Source: Streptomyces massasporeus
Lineage (GTDB): Bacteria; Actinomycetota; Actinomycetes; Streptomycetales; Streptomycetaceae
NCBI RefSeq assembly: GCF_014648995.1
Contig: NZ_BMSE01000002.1
Span: 806,001-870,000, forward strand
Length of the DNA stretch: 64,000 bases
Direction of reading: 5' to 3'
The translations under genes were made by a program, and so were the position numbers. This document shows, piece after piece, positions 44,631 to 53,419 of this stretch. The notes under the pieces were generated by a model. The model made no database searches. It saw only the letters and a list, made by a program, of their open reading frames with translations, and had not been told where the DNA came from. Each line of letters starts with the position of its first letter. Position 1 is the stretch's first letter.

Positions 44631-45803
44631 GTGAAATCACGGAAATTGAGCGGGACGCGACGGCGCGTCACGATACTCGGGGCCGCGGCGACCTCGGTCG
44701 TCGCCGGAGTCGCCCTGCTGCCCAACTGGAGCGCGGGCGCGGCGGTCGTCGACGATCCGACGGTGGACGCGCGGACCAAGGCCACTTTCCAGCGGCTGGC
44801 GGACGCGGTCTTCACCGACCGCACCAACGCCCTGGTCGACGGCGGGCGGGCCGGCGCGGACAAGCCGCTGACCGACGGCTTCTCCGGCGACGTCGCCCTG
44901 TCCTCCGGCACGGCCCGCACCGAGGACGCCACCCTGTCCGAACTGGGGCAGCGCAAGGAGAGGCTGGCGAAGGCCGGCGAGACGTACGGCAAGGCCAGCA
45001 CCACCGTCACCCTGAACGCCACGCGGGTGACGGGCCGTACGGCCAAGGCGGACGTCACCGAGACCACGACCCTGACCTACGCCGGGGCCCGCGGCAACGC
45101 GCCGAAGACCACCGGATTCCAGGCCCGGCACGAGCTGACCTTCAAGGCCGACCGGCAGGGCGACTGGCGGCTGACCGGCGTCCGCGACACCGAGCAGGGC
45201 GGTCTCGCGGTGAACACGCTCTCCAAGCCGGCCCCCGTCAAGGCGACCACCGCCGCCGACAACACGACGCCGAACGCCCCGCGCGCGGCGATCACCCGCA
45301 ACCCGGCCGCCGCCCCGAAGACCGCTACGACGTACGACTACAAGGCCATGGCGGCCTACGCCGAGAAGTACTGGAACGTCTACAACAAGGACTACCCGGA
45401 CTTCAGCGGTCACGGCGCCGGCGGCGACTGCACCAACTTCGTCAGCCAGTCCCTGAAGGCGGGCGGCTGGAAGCACGCCCCCGGCTACGTGTACGACTAC
45501 ACCAAGTGGTTCGGCAACGCCGACATCCAGTCCGACTCCTTCGTCGGTGTCAACGAGTGGTCCTGGTTCGCCCAGAACTCCAAGCGGACCAAGCCGCTCG
45601 CCAACGTCTTCCAGCTCGAGGTCGGCGACGTCCTCCAGATGGACTTCGACCGGGACGGGTCCAAGGACCACACGATGATCGTCACGTACAAGAGCGGCGG
45701 TGTGCCGTACGTGACCTACCACTCCAACAACACCCTCCGCAGGTCGGTGGCGAGCCTCGTCGCGTCGTACCCGAACGCGTACTACTACGCCTACCGCACC
45801 TGA
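44631..45803 (+). CDS. Secreted amidase-domain (Amidase_6) protein
   Basis: 390 aa. GTG at 44631 after GAGGGG; signal peptide at residues 1-36 (VTILGAAATSVVAGVALLPNWSAGA). The N-terminal half is a helical/beta region of unknown type with no Cys. The C-terminal half is the putative amidase domain: GHGAGGDCTNFVSQSLKAGGW supplies Cys, with the His in KDHTMIVTY and a C-terminal Asn (YHSNN) giving a papain-like Cys/His/Asn site. Likely trims peptidoglycan or peptide amides outside the cell. It follows the PBP and deacetylase-like genes. Confidence 0.86.
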   Translation: MKSRKLSGTRRRVTILGAAATSVVAGVALLPNWSAGAAVVDDPTVDARTKATFQRLADAVFTDRTNALVDGGRAGADKPLTDGFSGDVALSSGTARTEDATLSELGQRKERLAKAGETYGKASTTVTLNATRVTGRTAKADVTETTTLTYAGARGNAPKTTGFQARHELTFKADRQGDWRLTGVRDTEQGGLAVNTLSKPAPVKATTAADNTTPNAPRAAITRNPAAAPKTATTYDYKAMAAYAEKYWNVYNKDYPDFSGHGAGGDCTNFVSQSLKAGGWKHAPGYVYDYTKWFGNADIQSDSFVGVNEWSWFAQNSKRTKPLANVFQLEVGDVLQMDFDRDGSKDHTMIVTYKSGGVPYVTYHSNNTLRRSVASLVASYPNAYYYAYRT

Positions 45804-45822
45804 GAACGGGCCGGGGCCGGGC

Positions 45823-47223
45823 TCAGTGTCCGGCCCCTCGCTCCTCGCGGATCCCGGAGACCACGTGGGCGACTGCCCGGCGGACCGCTTCGGTCTCCGT
45901 GAGGAAGTGCCAGTAGTCGGGGTGGCGGCCCTCCAGGGTGGCCACGGCACGGTCCAGGCGGGCCACGGCGTCGTCCAGGGGGCGGGCGTGGCGTGGGTCG
46001 GGGGTGTTGCGGCCGGCCATGGCGAGGCGCTGGGCGTCGCGGATGGCGAAGCGGGTGCGGTCGATCTCCTGCTGGGGGTCCTTCTGCACCGCGTTCAGCC
46101 GGTGCAGACGGTCACCGGCGGCCGAGACGGCCTCGTCGGTGCTGTTCAGCAGGGCCCGCACGGTCGACAGCAGGGCCGTGGCGTCGGCCCAGCGCTGTGC
46201 GCCGCGTGCAGTCTGGGCCTCGGCCAGTTTCGCCTCGGCCTGGCGGACGTTCTCGGCGGCGGCGTCGGGGACGTGCTGCAGGTCCTGCCAGCAGGCCGCG
46301 GTGAAGCGGCGGCGCAGTTCGCTCAGGGTCGGTTCGACCTGCTCGGAGCGGGTGGTGAGGGCCTGGGCGCGGGTGCGCAGGGAGACGAGACGGTGGTCGA
46401 TCTCGGCGGCGCGGTCCGGCAGCCGCTCCGCCTCCACGCGGACCGCCTCCGCCTCGCGGGTGACCCGCTCGGCCCGCTCCAGGGTCTGCGGGACGCCGTG
46501 CTGTCCGGCGCCCTGGTTCAGCTTGGTGAGCTCCGGGGAGAGGGCGGCGAGGCGGGCGGCGAGGTCGTCCGCCCTCAGACCGGACGCCCGGACGGAGTCG
46601 AGGGCGTTGGAGGCGGCGAGCAGGGCCTGGCGGGCGCGCTCGACCGCGGGGGCCAGGCGGGCCAGCTGGGTCTCGGCCTTGCCGAGGAGAGGGCCGAGGC
46701 CGTCGGTGAACCGGTCGAGCTCCTGCTTGACCCGGCCGAGTTCCTCCTTGGCGGCGGTCAGCTCGCCGCGGGCGCTGGAGGCGGCGGAGGCCTCCAGGTC
46801 GTCACGGTCGAGGTCGTGGGCGTCGACGGCGTTGATGTAGCGGTGGCTGGCCTCGTCGATGCGGTTGCCGAGGGCGGCGAAGTCGGCGACGGCGCGCCGG
46901 GCGGCGGGGGAGTCGTCGACGGCGGTGATCGTCTCGATCGAGATGCGCAGGTCGCGCTGGGCGGTGTCCAGCTCGTAGAAGGCCGCGGCGGCGGCGTCCT
47001 TGGCGGCCTGGGCCTCGGCCCGCTGGTTCTCGGCCCGGCCGCCGAACCAGCGCCGGGTGCCCCCGCCGGCGAAGGCGGCGGGCAGGGCCAGCGCGGCCAG
47101 CAGCGGGAGCCCGACCAGGGTGAGCGTGTCGCGCAGCGGGCCGGGGGTGCGGGGGATGCGGCGGCGCGCACGATGTGCGCGCGGCACCGACGGCGAGTCC
47201 GGCTGTCCTGGTGTCGCCGTCAC
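45823..47223 (-). CDS. Single-pass membrane protein with long coiled coil
   Basis: 466 aa. A basic N-terminus and one hydrophobic segment at about 34-52 (LVGLPLLAALALPAAFAGGG) are followed by about 400 residues of almost continuous heptad-like helix rich in Ala, Glu, Arg and Leu. No catalytic motif. I do not recognise a named family; similar Streptomyces proteins are annotated hypothetical. ATG at about 47223. Convergent with the amidase gene, 19 bp apart. A structural or tethering role at the membrane is an inference from the coiled coil. Confidence 0.8.
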   Translation of the reverse strand: MTATPGQPDSPSVPRAHRARRRIPRTPGPLRDTLTLVGLPLLAALALPAAFAGGGTRRWFGGRAENQRAEAQAAKDAAAAAFYELDTAQRDLRISIETITAVDDSPAARRAVADFAALGNRIDEASHRYINAVDAHDLDRDDLEASAASSARGELTAAKEELGRVKQELDRFTDGLGPLLGKAETQLARLAPAVERARQALLAASNALDSVRASGLRADDLAARLAALSPELTKLNQGAGQHGVPQTLERAERVTREAEAVRVEAERLPDRAAEIDHRLVSLRTRAQALTTRSEQVEPTLSELRRRFTAACWQDLQHVPDAAAENVRQAEAKLAEAQTARGAQRWADATALLSTVRALLNSTDEAVSAAGDRLHRLNAVQKDPQQEIDRTRFAIRDAQRLAMAGRNTPDPRHARPLDDAVARLDRAVATLEGRHPDYWHFLTETEAVRRAVAHVVSGIREERGAGH

Positions 47224-47297
47224 ATCCCTCTCCCGTGCTGTGGTCCGCCCTGCCCGGTGTCATTCTCCCACCGGTTAAGGACGAACACACGGGCCGG

Positions 47298-48071
47298 TCA
47301 GTTCGCTGTTCGGACCGTCACTTTGCCGTCGCCGGTGTGGGCGGACACCACATGGGGGCTGGTCTCGTCGCGGGGCACGGACACGTCGAGGCCGCCGTCG
47401 CCGGTCTCGGTGGTCACGCGGTAGGTGGACCGGGGCACCGCGATGGTCACGGAGCCGTCGCCGCTGCGGGACTCGACACGGTCCGGTACGACGCCGAGTT
47501 CGAGGCGGACGGAGCCGTCGCCGGTGTGGGTGCGGACGTCGCGGGAGGAGACGTCCGCCCGGATCGATCCGTCGCCGGTATGCAGCTGAAGGGGGCCGGT
47601 GGTGTCGGTGACGCGGACGGAGCCGTCGCCCGTGCGGATGCTGAGGGAGTCCCGGAAGCCCCGGGCGCGGACGCTGCCGTCGCCGTCCTCGACCCTCACG
47701 GCGACGCCGCGGGGCACCTCGATGCGGTGCTTGGCCGAACAGTCGGCGACGACGCCGGAGCATTTCAGGCGCAGCACCAGGCGGTCGTCCCGCATGGCCC
47801 AGGTGACCTCGGGTTCATCGCCGACGACGACCGACCCCTTGAACCAGCGGGTGACCCCGACCTTGCCCGCCGGGTTGTCGTCGGCGGCGACGATCTCCAG
47901 GGCGGAGTCGTCGGAGTCGACGGTGAGGGTGCGGCCCTGGAGGCCGAAGGACCGGTGATCGGGGTCCGTGTCGTCCCCGGCGGACGCCCCGCAGGCGCTG
48001 AGCCCGGCGACGAGCACCACGACGGCACCGGCGAGGGCGACGGTGCGGGCGGTGGTGGTGCGTGTGGTCAT
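47298..48071 (-). CDS. DUF4097-type repeat lipoprotein
   Basis: 257 aa. Lipoprotein signal with lipobox LSAC (residues about 24-27). The body is a right-handed beta-solenoid-like DUF4097 domain: GDGSV or GDGG recurs at least six times at near-regular spacing (EDGDGSVRARGF, RTGDGSVRVTD, HTGDGSIRADV, HTGDGSVRLEL, SGDGSVTIAV). Such proteins are called putative adhesins, with no proven ligand. ATG at 48071. Lipid-anchored outside the membrane. Same strand as, and 75 bp before, the coiled-coil protein gene. Confidence 0.85.
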   Translation of the reverse strand: MTTRTTTARTVALAGAVVVLVAGLSACGASAGDDTDPDHRSFGLQGRTLTVDSDDSALEIVAADDNPAGKVGVTRWFKGSVVVGDEPEVTWAMRDDRLVLRLKCSGVVADCSAKHRIEVPRGVAVRVEDGDGSVRARGFRDSLSIRTGDGSVRVTDTTGPLQLHTGDGSIRADVSSRDVRTHTGDGSVRLELGVVPDRVESRSGDGSVTIAVPRSTYRVTTETGDGGLDVSVPRDETSPHVVSAHTGDGKVTVRTAN

Positions 48072-48219
48072 GACGATCTCCCCCTGGACGGACGACGGGC
48101 GCTCTGGGGCGCTCTACGACCGTATGGATCGGGGGCCCGCCGGGGGATCCGGGTCGCTCCCGGATGTGAGGTGGGGTTAACCCCAGGCGCGGGACCCGCC
48201 ACGGCCCCGCGAAACGGGT

Positions 48220-48250
48220 TTGCGGGACCGTGCCCCGGGCCATGTAGGCT
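48220..48250 (+). promoter_or_regulatory. Candidate promoter of the tRNA gene
   Basis: TTGCGG (48220-48225) and TAGGCT (48245-48250), spacer 19 bp, 33 bp before the mature tRNA end. Spacer slightly long, so moderate confidence. Confidence 0.45.
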
Positions 48251-48283
48251 GTCGACTCGTCCTGGGCGCGAGGCCCGGGAGCC

Positions 48284-48358
<75 letters not shown>

Positions 48359-48377
48359 CAGCGAGTTTTCACGGCGG

Positions 48378-48407
48378 AGGCCCTCCAGGGATGTACCTGG
48401 AGGGCCT
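48378..48407. terminator. Hairpin between tRNA-Val and the next gene
   Basis: AGGCCCTCCAGG (48378-48389), 6-nt loop, CCTGGAGGGCCT (48396-48407), then TTG. Perfect 12-bp stem, serving the tRNA and the convergent small-protein gene. Confidence 0.88.
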
Positions 48408-48433
48408 TTGCCGTTGGTGCCCGCCGGCGGGAA

Positions 48434-48985
48434 TCAGTAGTTCGCGTTGGCGAGGAGCTCCCCGTCCTTGTCGTACACCGTGACGAGGCCGTTCTCCGAC
48501 TCGTAGCACGAGGTGAACGCGGAGGCGATGAGCTTGCCCTCGCCCTGGTGGGGGCCCATCAGGCCGCCGCTGAAGTCGGTGAAGACCTCCGCCGCGTCGA
48601 GGATGTCGTTGCGCTTGTCCGCGCCGGTCACCTTCGTGACGTGCTCGACCGCGGCCTTCTCGGTTGCCGTGCCGTTCTCGGCGACGCAGTCCCTGAACTG
48701 CTCGGCCTGGGGCTTCTCCTCGGCCGACCCGGCCTTCTTGGCGCTGTCACCCCCGCGCTTGCCGTCGGCGGCGACGGCCTTGTCCTTGTTCGAGTTGTCG
48801 CCGCTGTCGTCGCCTCCGCCGCCTGTGGCGACGGCGGCGATGACGAAGAGGGCGATGATGCCCGCGCAGCCGAGGCCCGCGATCTTGCCCACGCCGCGCT
48901 TCTTGGGCGGCTGGGGTGCCGGGGCGCCGTAACCGGGCTGCGGCGGGTGGGGCTGGGTCGGCTGCTGCGGGTACTGCTGGCTCAT
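48434..48985 (-). CDS. Small membrane-anchored protein with Pro-rich N-terminus
   Basis: 183 aa. A Pro/Gln-rich cytoplasmic N-terminus (QQYPQQPTQPHPPQPGYG), a basic stop, one membrane segment at about 33-53 (IAGLGCAGIIALFVIAAVAT), a charged Gly/Asp/Lys linker, then a soluble domain with two Cys (RDCVAENG, TSCYESENG) that could pair outside. Architecture common in Streptomyces; no known function. ATG at 48985. Convergent with the tRNA gene. Confidence 0.8.
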   Translation of the reverse strand: MSQQYPQQPTQPHPPQPGYGAPAPQPPKKRGVGKIAGLGCAGIIALFVIAAVATGGGGDDSGDNSNKDKAVAADGKRGGDSAKKAGSAEEKPQAEQFRDCVAENGTATEKAAVEHVTKVTGADKRNDILDAAEVFTDFSGGLMGPHQGEGKLIASAFTSCYESENGLVTVYDKDGELLANANY

Positions 48986-49163
48986 GGGTCCCCCTCGGGA
49001 TCATTCGTGTCGTGCGTACGACCTGCCGGGGGAGCCGCGTGGTTGTAGAAGGCTGAACGAGTTCACCTGATGGAGGTACAGCCGGTCGCACATCGTGTGG
49101 CCGCCCGTACGCGCGTGCGCCCCGGATCAATGCCGGCTCCGGGCCCTTCTCTACGATGAGCGC

Positions 49164-49595
49164 GTGAACAGCCCCGGGCAGCGTGCTCCGCGAACCGTCG
49201 TGCGGCGGTGGCATGTGCTGTGTGTGCTGGGGCTGTTGGTCGGGTTGCTCGGGATGCACGGGCTGGCGCCCGGTGGTGGTCTGCCCGGTCAGGGGCACGG
49301 GGAGCAGGCGCACGCTCCGCAGGCGGCCGCGCCCCGGAGCCATGTGCGCGAGACCCACGAGCCCCGGACCCAGGTCATGCCGTACGGGCACTGCGGTGAC
49401 TGCGGGCATGTTCAGCACGCCGACGCGACCTGTGCGTCGGGTGCCGTGGGTGGGGGGCCGGTATTGCCGCCGCTCGTTCCCGACCCGGTCCCCGTGGGGG
49501 AGGGGGAGAGCGCCGTTCGGGCGTATGCCGTCGTGGATACGGAGGGTGCCCGGGCCCCGCCTTCCCTCTCCGAGCTCCAGCTTCTGCGGATCTAG
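49164..49595 (+). CDS. DUF6153-like secreted/anchored protein
   Basis: 143 aa. GTG at 49164. One hydrophobic segment at about 17-35 (VLCVLGLLVGLLGMHGLAP), then a His/Cys-rich region: YGHCGDCGHVQHADATCASGAVGG holds three Cys and three His. The C-terminal SELQLLRI end is recognisable from this small family. It sits 50 bp upstream of a DUF305 protein on the same strand, an arrangement that recurs in Streptomyces and, with the Cys/His content, suggests metal handling (inference). Confidence 0.78.
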   Translation: MNSPGQRAPRTVVRRWHVLCVLGLLVGLLGMHGLAPGGGLPGQGHGEQAHAPQAAAPRSHVRETHEPRTQVMPYGHCGDCGHVQHADATCASGAVGGGPVLPPLVPDPVPVGEGESAVRAYAVVDTEGARAPPSLSELQLLRI

Positions 49596-49645
49596 ACACG
49601 TCGTGTCCGAGATCCCCAGTTCCTCGTAGAAGCAGGAGTTCACGC

Positions 49646-50308
49646 ATGAGCAGCAGCATTCGTACCCTGGCGCGCCGTGCCGCCCTGGTGGCGGCGACGG
49701 GCGCCGCGGCCGTCGTCCTCTCCGCGTGCGGCGGTGACGGCGCCGACCGTGCCGGGCACGCCGACGCCGGTGGCCACGCCCCCGCCGGAACCCCGTCGCC
49801 CGCAGGCGCCCACAACCCCCAGGACGTCGCCTTCGCGAAGGGCATGATCCCGCACCACCGGCAGGCGCTGGAGATGGCGCGGCTGGCCGCGGGCCGGTCC
49901 TCCTCCGGGACGGTCAAGGACCTCGCGGGGCGGATCGAGAAGGCGCAGGACCCGGAGATCCGGACCATGACCGGCTGGCTGAAGTCCTGGGGCGAGAAGG
50001 TCCCCGGAGGGAGCGGAGGCGGCGGCATGGACCACTCCGCGTCGGGTCACTCCGGCATGCCCGGCATGAGGGGCGGCGAGGACATGGCCGCGCTGGAGAG
50101 GCTGACGGGCAAGGCGTTCGACGTCCAGTTCCTGACCCTGATGGTCGAGCACCACGAGGGGGCCGTGGAGATGGCCAGGACCGAGCAGAGCAAGGGCCGC
50201 CACGCCCCCGCCAAGGCCATGGCCGGCGACATCGTCACCGCCCAGAACGCCGAGATCGGCGAGATGAACAAGCTCCTCGGCAAGAGCGAGAGCACGAGCG
50301 CCGGCTGA
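49646..50308 (+). CDS. DUF305 lipoprotein
   Basis: 220 aa. Lipobox LSAC at about residues 25-28, a His/Gly/Pro linker, then two DUF305 half-repeats: AFAKGMIPHHRQALEMARLA and FLTLMVEHHEGAVEMARTE, each with a His pair and Met in a ferritin-like helix. A Met/His-rich insert (GGGGMDHSASGHSGMPGMRG) separates them. These traits suggest copper or silver binding outside the membrane; DUF305 often sits in copper-resistance loci. ATG at 49646. Ends just before a shared hairpin. Confidence 0.88.
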   Translation: MSSSIRTLARRAALVAATGAAAVVLSACGGDGADRAGHADAGGHAPAGTPSPAGAHNPQDVAFAKGMIPHHRQALEMARLAAGRSSSGTVKDLAGRIEKAQDPEIRTMTGWLKSWGEKVPGGSGGGGMDHSASGHSGMPGMRGGEDMAALERLTGKAFDVQFLTLMVEHHEGAVEMARTEQSKGRHAPAKAMAGDIVTAQNAEIGEMNKLLGKSESTSAG

Positions 50309-50323
50309 CCTGACGGCCGGGCG

Positions 50324-50677
50324 TCACGGGGTTCCGCCGGTCTCCTCCGGCGGAACCCCCTGCGTGTGCTTCAGTTGCGAGCGGGCCGCCACCCGCTCGG
50401 AGCCGGCGAGCTCTGACCAGTAGCGGTGCGTGCTCACGAACACCGCGAGCTCGTGCTCCCGCTGCCGGAGCTTCTCCACCTCGGCCTGTTCGTCGGCGGT
50501 CCAGCCGGGGGAGGCGGGGCGTTCCACCTTGCGCCAGCCGTTGTCGTCGCTGAAGCCGTCCAGCGGCTCCACCGACCAGGGCAGCCGCTTCAGCAGGGCC
50601 GACAGCTCGGCCCGGACCTGATGGAGTTCCTCCTGACCGGCCAGGAGGTCACTCGGAAAGTCATAGGTCGTAGCCAC
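50324..50677 (-). CDS. Small hypothetical protein
   Basis: 117 aa, soluble, acidic and helical. Conserved-looking core: EELHQVRAELSALLKRLPWSVEPL and DEQAEVEKLRQREHELAVFVSTHRYW. No known domain recognised. Its C-terminal codons (PPEETGG) are part of the 13-bp hairpin at 50328-50359, so coding and terminator overlap. ATG at 50677. Confidence 0.75.
   Translation of the reverse strand: MATTYDFPSDLLAGQEELHQVRAELSALLKRLPWSVEPLDGFSDDNGWRKVERPASPGWTADEQAEVEKLRQREHELAVFVSTHRYWSELAGSERVAARSQLKHTQGVPPEETGGTP
50328..50359. terminator. Hairpin between DUF305 gene and convergent small gene
   Basis: GGGGTTCCGCCGG (50328-50340), 6-nt loop, CCGGCGGAACCCC (50347-50359), perfect 13-bp stem; lies inside the last codons of the minus-strand gene. 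Confidence 0.85.
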
Positions 50678-50728
50678 GCCCCAATGATACGCCTGTTCGA
50701 ATTTGGCAGGCGAGTTCCTTCCTGCGGT

Positions 50729-51625
50729 TCAGGCGAACGGGTGTACCTCGTCCACCACCCGGGCCGCCACCGGAGCCGGGATCCCGTGCCGTTCGGCCGC
50801 GCGGAGCAACGCGCCGCCGATGGCGTCCAGTTCGAGGGGCCGCCCGGCCTCGGCGTCGCGCTGCATCGAGGACTTCGTCGACGGCGGGAAGGCGTCGTAG
50901 CGGGCGAGGGCCTGGGCCGGGTCCGCCGGGCCGCCGCACGCGCGGCTGATCGCGGCCGTCTCCTCCACCAGGGCGGTCAGTTCGTCGCGGTGGCGGGTGC
51001 GGACGTCGCCGAGGGGGAGGCCGTAGCGGGTGGTCAGCAGGGCGAAGGGCGCCAGGAACGACATCTTCGCCCACAGGGCCGCCGTCTCGTCCTCCAGGAC
51101 GCGGGTGGCCGGACCGGCCGCGGCGAAGGCGTCGGCGAGGGCGTCGAGACGGGGCCGGGGCACGTCCGTGCCGGTCAGGTCGATCTCCGCGAAGGGGCTG
51201 CCGTGTTCGACGACGCCCGGAGCGACCCGGGTGGACTCGACGCGGATGACGGCGGGGGCCACCCGGTCGGGCCGGTAGCGGGCGCGCAGGGCCGCAGGAT
51301 GCTCGACGCCGTTCAGGAACGGTACGACGAGCCCGTCGGACAGCACCGGGGCGGGAACCCGTGCCAGGGCGGCGTCGAGGGCGGTGTGCTTCACGGTGAC
51401 CAGGCACGCGTCGACCGGCTCCCGCAGCTCGGTGTCGGCCTCGACGCGGGCCGTGAAGTCGCCGAAGCGGGCGCTGCGGACCCGGATGCCGTCGGTGCGC
51501 AGGGCCTCGGCGGTCTTCTCGCCGGACAGACAGATCACGCGGTGGCCGGTGCGGGAGAGCAGGGCGGCGAGCAGGCCGCCCACGCCGCCGGGGCCCAGGA
51601 CGGCCACGCTGAGTTCGTTCGCCAC
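50729..51625 (-). CDS. Ketopantoate reductase-like (ApbA/PanE family) protein
   Basis: 298 aa. N-terminal NADP-binding fold VAVLGPGGVGGLLAALLSRTGH; Lys in VTVKHTALDAAL and PFLNGVEH match the ApbA/PanE pattern; the C-terminal helical domain has WAKMSFLAPFALLTTRYGLPL and PPSTKSSMQRDAEAGRPLELD. The family reduces 2-oxo acids such as ketopantoate for CoA synthesis, but actinobacteria have several paralogues, so I give no gene name. ATG at 51625. Convergent with the 50324 gene's upstream region; DUF2277 starts 102 bp away. Confidence 0.87.
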   Translation of the reverse strand: MANELSVAVLGPGGVGGLLAALLSRTGHRVICLSGEKTAEALRTDGIRVRSARFGDFTARVEADTELREPVDACLVTVKHTALDAALARVPAPVLSDGLVVPFLNGVEHPAALRARYRPDRVAPAVIRVESTRVAPGVVEHGSPFAEIDLTGTDVPRPRLDALADAFAAAGPATRVLEDETAALWAKMSFLAPFALLTTRYGLPLGDVRTRHRDELTALVEETAAISRACGGPADPAQALARYDAFPPSTKSSMQRDAEAGRPLELDAIGGALLRAAERHGIPAPVAARVVDEVHPFA

Positions 51626-51727
51626 GAGGAGTTCCTCTCGTCGGTCGGCCCCGGGATGGTGGCCGCCTCGGGGCGATCATGGCAGGCATCTCTGTCGTAC
51701 GAGGGCCGGACGGGTGAGACTGGGGGC

Positions 51728-51958
51728 ATGTGCCGGAGTATCAAGACGCTGCGTCCGCCCGCGATGCCCGAAGAGGCCACCGAGGCGGACGTGCGCGCTG
51801 CCGCCCTGCAGTACGTGCGGAAGGTGTCGGGATTCCGCGCCCCCGCCGCTCACAACCAGGAGGTGTTCGACCGCGCCGTGGCGGCCGTCGCGCAGGCCAC
51901 GGCCGACTTGCTGGACGGTCTGGAGGTGCGCGGGGCCGGGGCGCGGAAGGCGAGCTAG
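51728..51958 (+). CDS. DUF2277 protein
   Basis: 76 aa. Characteristic MCRSIKTLRPPAMPEEATE start and ALQYVRKVSGFRAPAAHNQEV core identify DUF2277, a small actinobacterial family of unknown function. No membrane segment. ATG at 51728, divergent from the PanE-like gene, 102 bp apart. Confidence 0.9.
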   Translation: MCRSIKTLRPPAMPEEATEADVRAAALQYVRKVSGFRAPAAHNQEVFDRAVAAVAQATADLLDGLEVRGAGARKAS

Positions 51959-52004
51959 GGGGCGGACACCCCACAGCGCCGGTCCGGCCGGCCCCGAGCC
52001 GGCC

Positions 52005-53366
52005 TCAGACCGCCGGTTCGGGCTGCGGCTCGGCGCGCGGTGCGGGTACCGGCGCCGCTTCCCACCCCCTGGTGGTCCGCCGGTAGCCGTAGACCACCGA
52101 GGCCATCGCCAGCAGGAGGAGGGGGCCGGACATCCACGGGTACGCGGCCATCTCCAGCGGCACGAAGCGGTAGGACGCCAGCAGCACGGCGAAGACGATC
52201 GTCCCGTAGCCGATCAGCCGGAGCCCCGCCCGGTCCCAGCCGCGGTCGTACGTGCGCAGTCCTGCCTCGACCGTGTACGCGAACACCACGCCGGCGATGA
52301 GGTCCACCCCGTAGTGCCAGCCGAATCCCAGCGTGGCGGCGAGGGTGGCGACCAGCCAGAACGTGCCGGCGTACCGCAGGGCACGCGGCCCCTTGCGGGA
52401 GTGGATGAAGATCGTGGTCGCCCAGGCCGTGTGCAGGCTGGGCATGCAGTTGCGCGGGGTGATCTCGTCGAACGGCATCGCGTACGGGGTGATCACCGGC
52501 GGCAGGGTGTCCGGCCACAGGTTGGCCACCGCCCAGTGCCCGCCCTCGGGGCCGTAGGCGAACATCGGCCCGACCACGGGGTAGATCATGTAGAAGGCCG
52601 GTCCGAGCAGGCCGATCAGCAGGAACGTGCGGACCAGGTGGTGGCGCGGGAAGCGCTGCTCGGCCGCCACGTTGCGCAGCTGGTACAGCGCCACGCAGAC
52701 CGCGGCCACGGCGAGCTGGGCGTAGATGTAGTCGAGGGCGTGCTCGCCGACCGGGCCGCTCGCCCGCAGGAGCCGGCCCGCCAGCCACGACGGGTTGCCC
52801 AGCGCGTGGTCGGCCATGGCGACGTACGGGTCGAGGGTGAGCGGGCGGGTCTTCGACGTGATCAGCAGCCAGGTGTCACCGGTCTTGCGGCCGGTCACCA
52901 GCAGCAGGCCCAGTCCTACGCCCTTCAGCATCAGGACGCGTTCCGGGCCGGTGCGCCGGGTGAGGGCGATGACCGCGAGGCCCAGGATCACCCACAGCGC
53001 GCCGTTGCCGAACGGGTGGCCTTCGTCGGGGTAGGTGCCGGTCAGCCACCGCACCAGCAGGAAGACGAGGTCGATGCCGATCGCGGCGCCGAGGGCGATG
53101 AGCCGTTGCCGCCAGGTGAGCACCACCATCGTCAGCGCCAGGCTGGCGTACAGCAGGAACCCGGACTTGGGGGCGTAGATCACCTCGCGTGCCTGCGCGG
53201 TGATCGGCCCCTGGGTGCCGAAGTGGTGCGCGGCGATCTGGAGCGCGACGAGGAACCCGAGCGTGACCACACCTGCCGCGACCCACAGCAGCGCCCGTGG
53301 GTGCCGCCTCGCGGCGAGCGCGATCCGTCTCGTCCGGGAGGCTTCCCGCGACTCCGTGATGGTCAA
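52005..53366 (-). CDS. PAP2-superfamily membrane phosphatase
   Basis: 453 aa with about ten membrane segments. The PAP2 signature is C-terminal: PRNCMPSLHTAWATTIF (motif 2) and GFGWHYGVDLIAGVVFAY (motif 3), with an upstream basic stretch. The long N-terminal membrane half is unlike the short PAP2 proteins and resembles inositol-phosphoryl-ceramide-synthase-like phosphatases of actinobacteria. Probably acts on a lipid phosphate on the outer side of the membrane. ATG at 53366. Lies just after the DedA-like gene on the same strand. Confidence 0.87.
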   Translation of the reverse strand: MTITESREASRTRRIALAARRHPRALLWVAAGVVTLGFLVALQIAAHHFGTQGPITAQAREVIYAPKSGFLLYASLALTMVVLTWRQRLIALGAAIGIDLVFLLVRWLTGTYPDEGHPFGNGALWVILGLAVIALTRRTGPERVLMLKGVGLGLLLVTGRKTGDTWLLITSKTRPLTLDPYVAMADHALGNPSWLAGRLLRASGPVGEHALDYIYAQLAVAAVCVALYQLRNVAAEQRFPRHHLVRTFLLIGLLGPAFYMIYPVVGPMFAYGPEGGHWAVANLWPDTLPPVITPYAMPFDEITPRNCMPSLHTAWATTIFIHSRKGPRALRYAGTFWLVATLAATLGFGWHYGVDLIAGVVFAYTVEAGLRTYDRGWDRAGLRLIGYGTIVFAVLLASYRFVPLEMAAYPWMSGPLLLLAMASVVYGYRRTTRGWEAAPVPAPRAEPQPEPAV

Positions 53367-53419
53367 TGTCTCAGCCGCTTCCAGGTCTGGGTGGTCGTGG
53401 TGGTGAACCGGAGCCCGGT

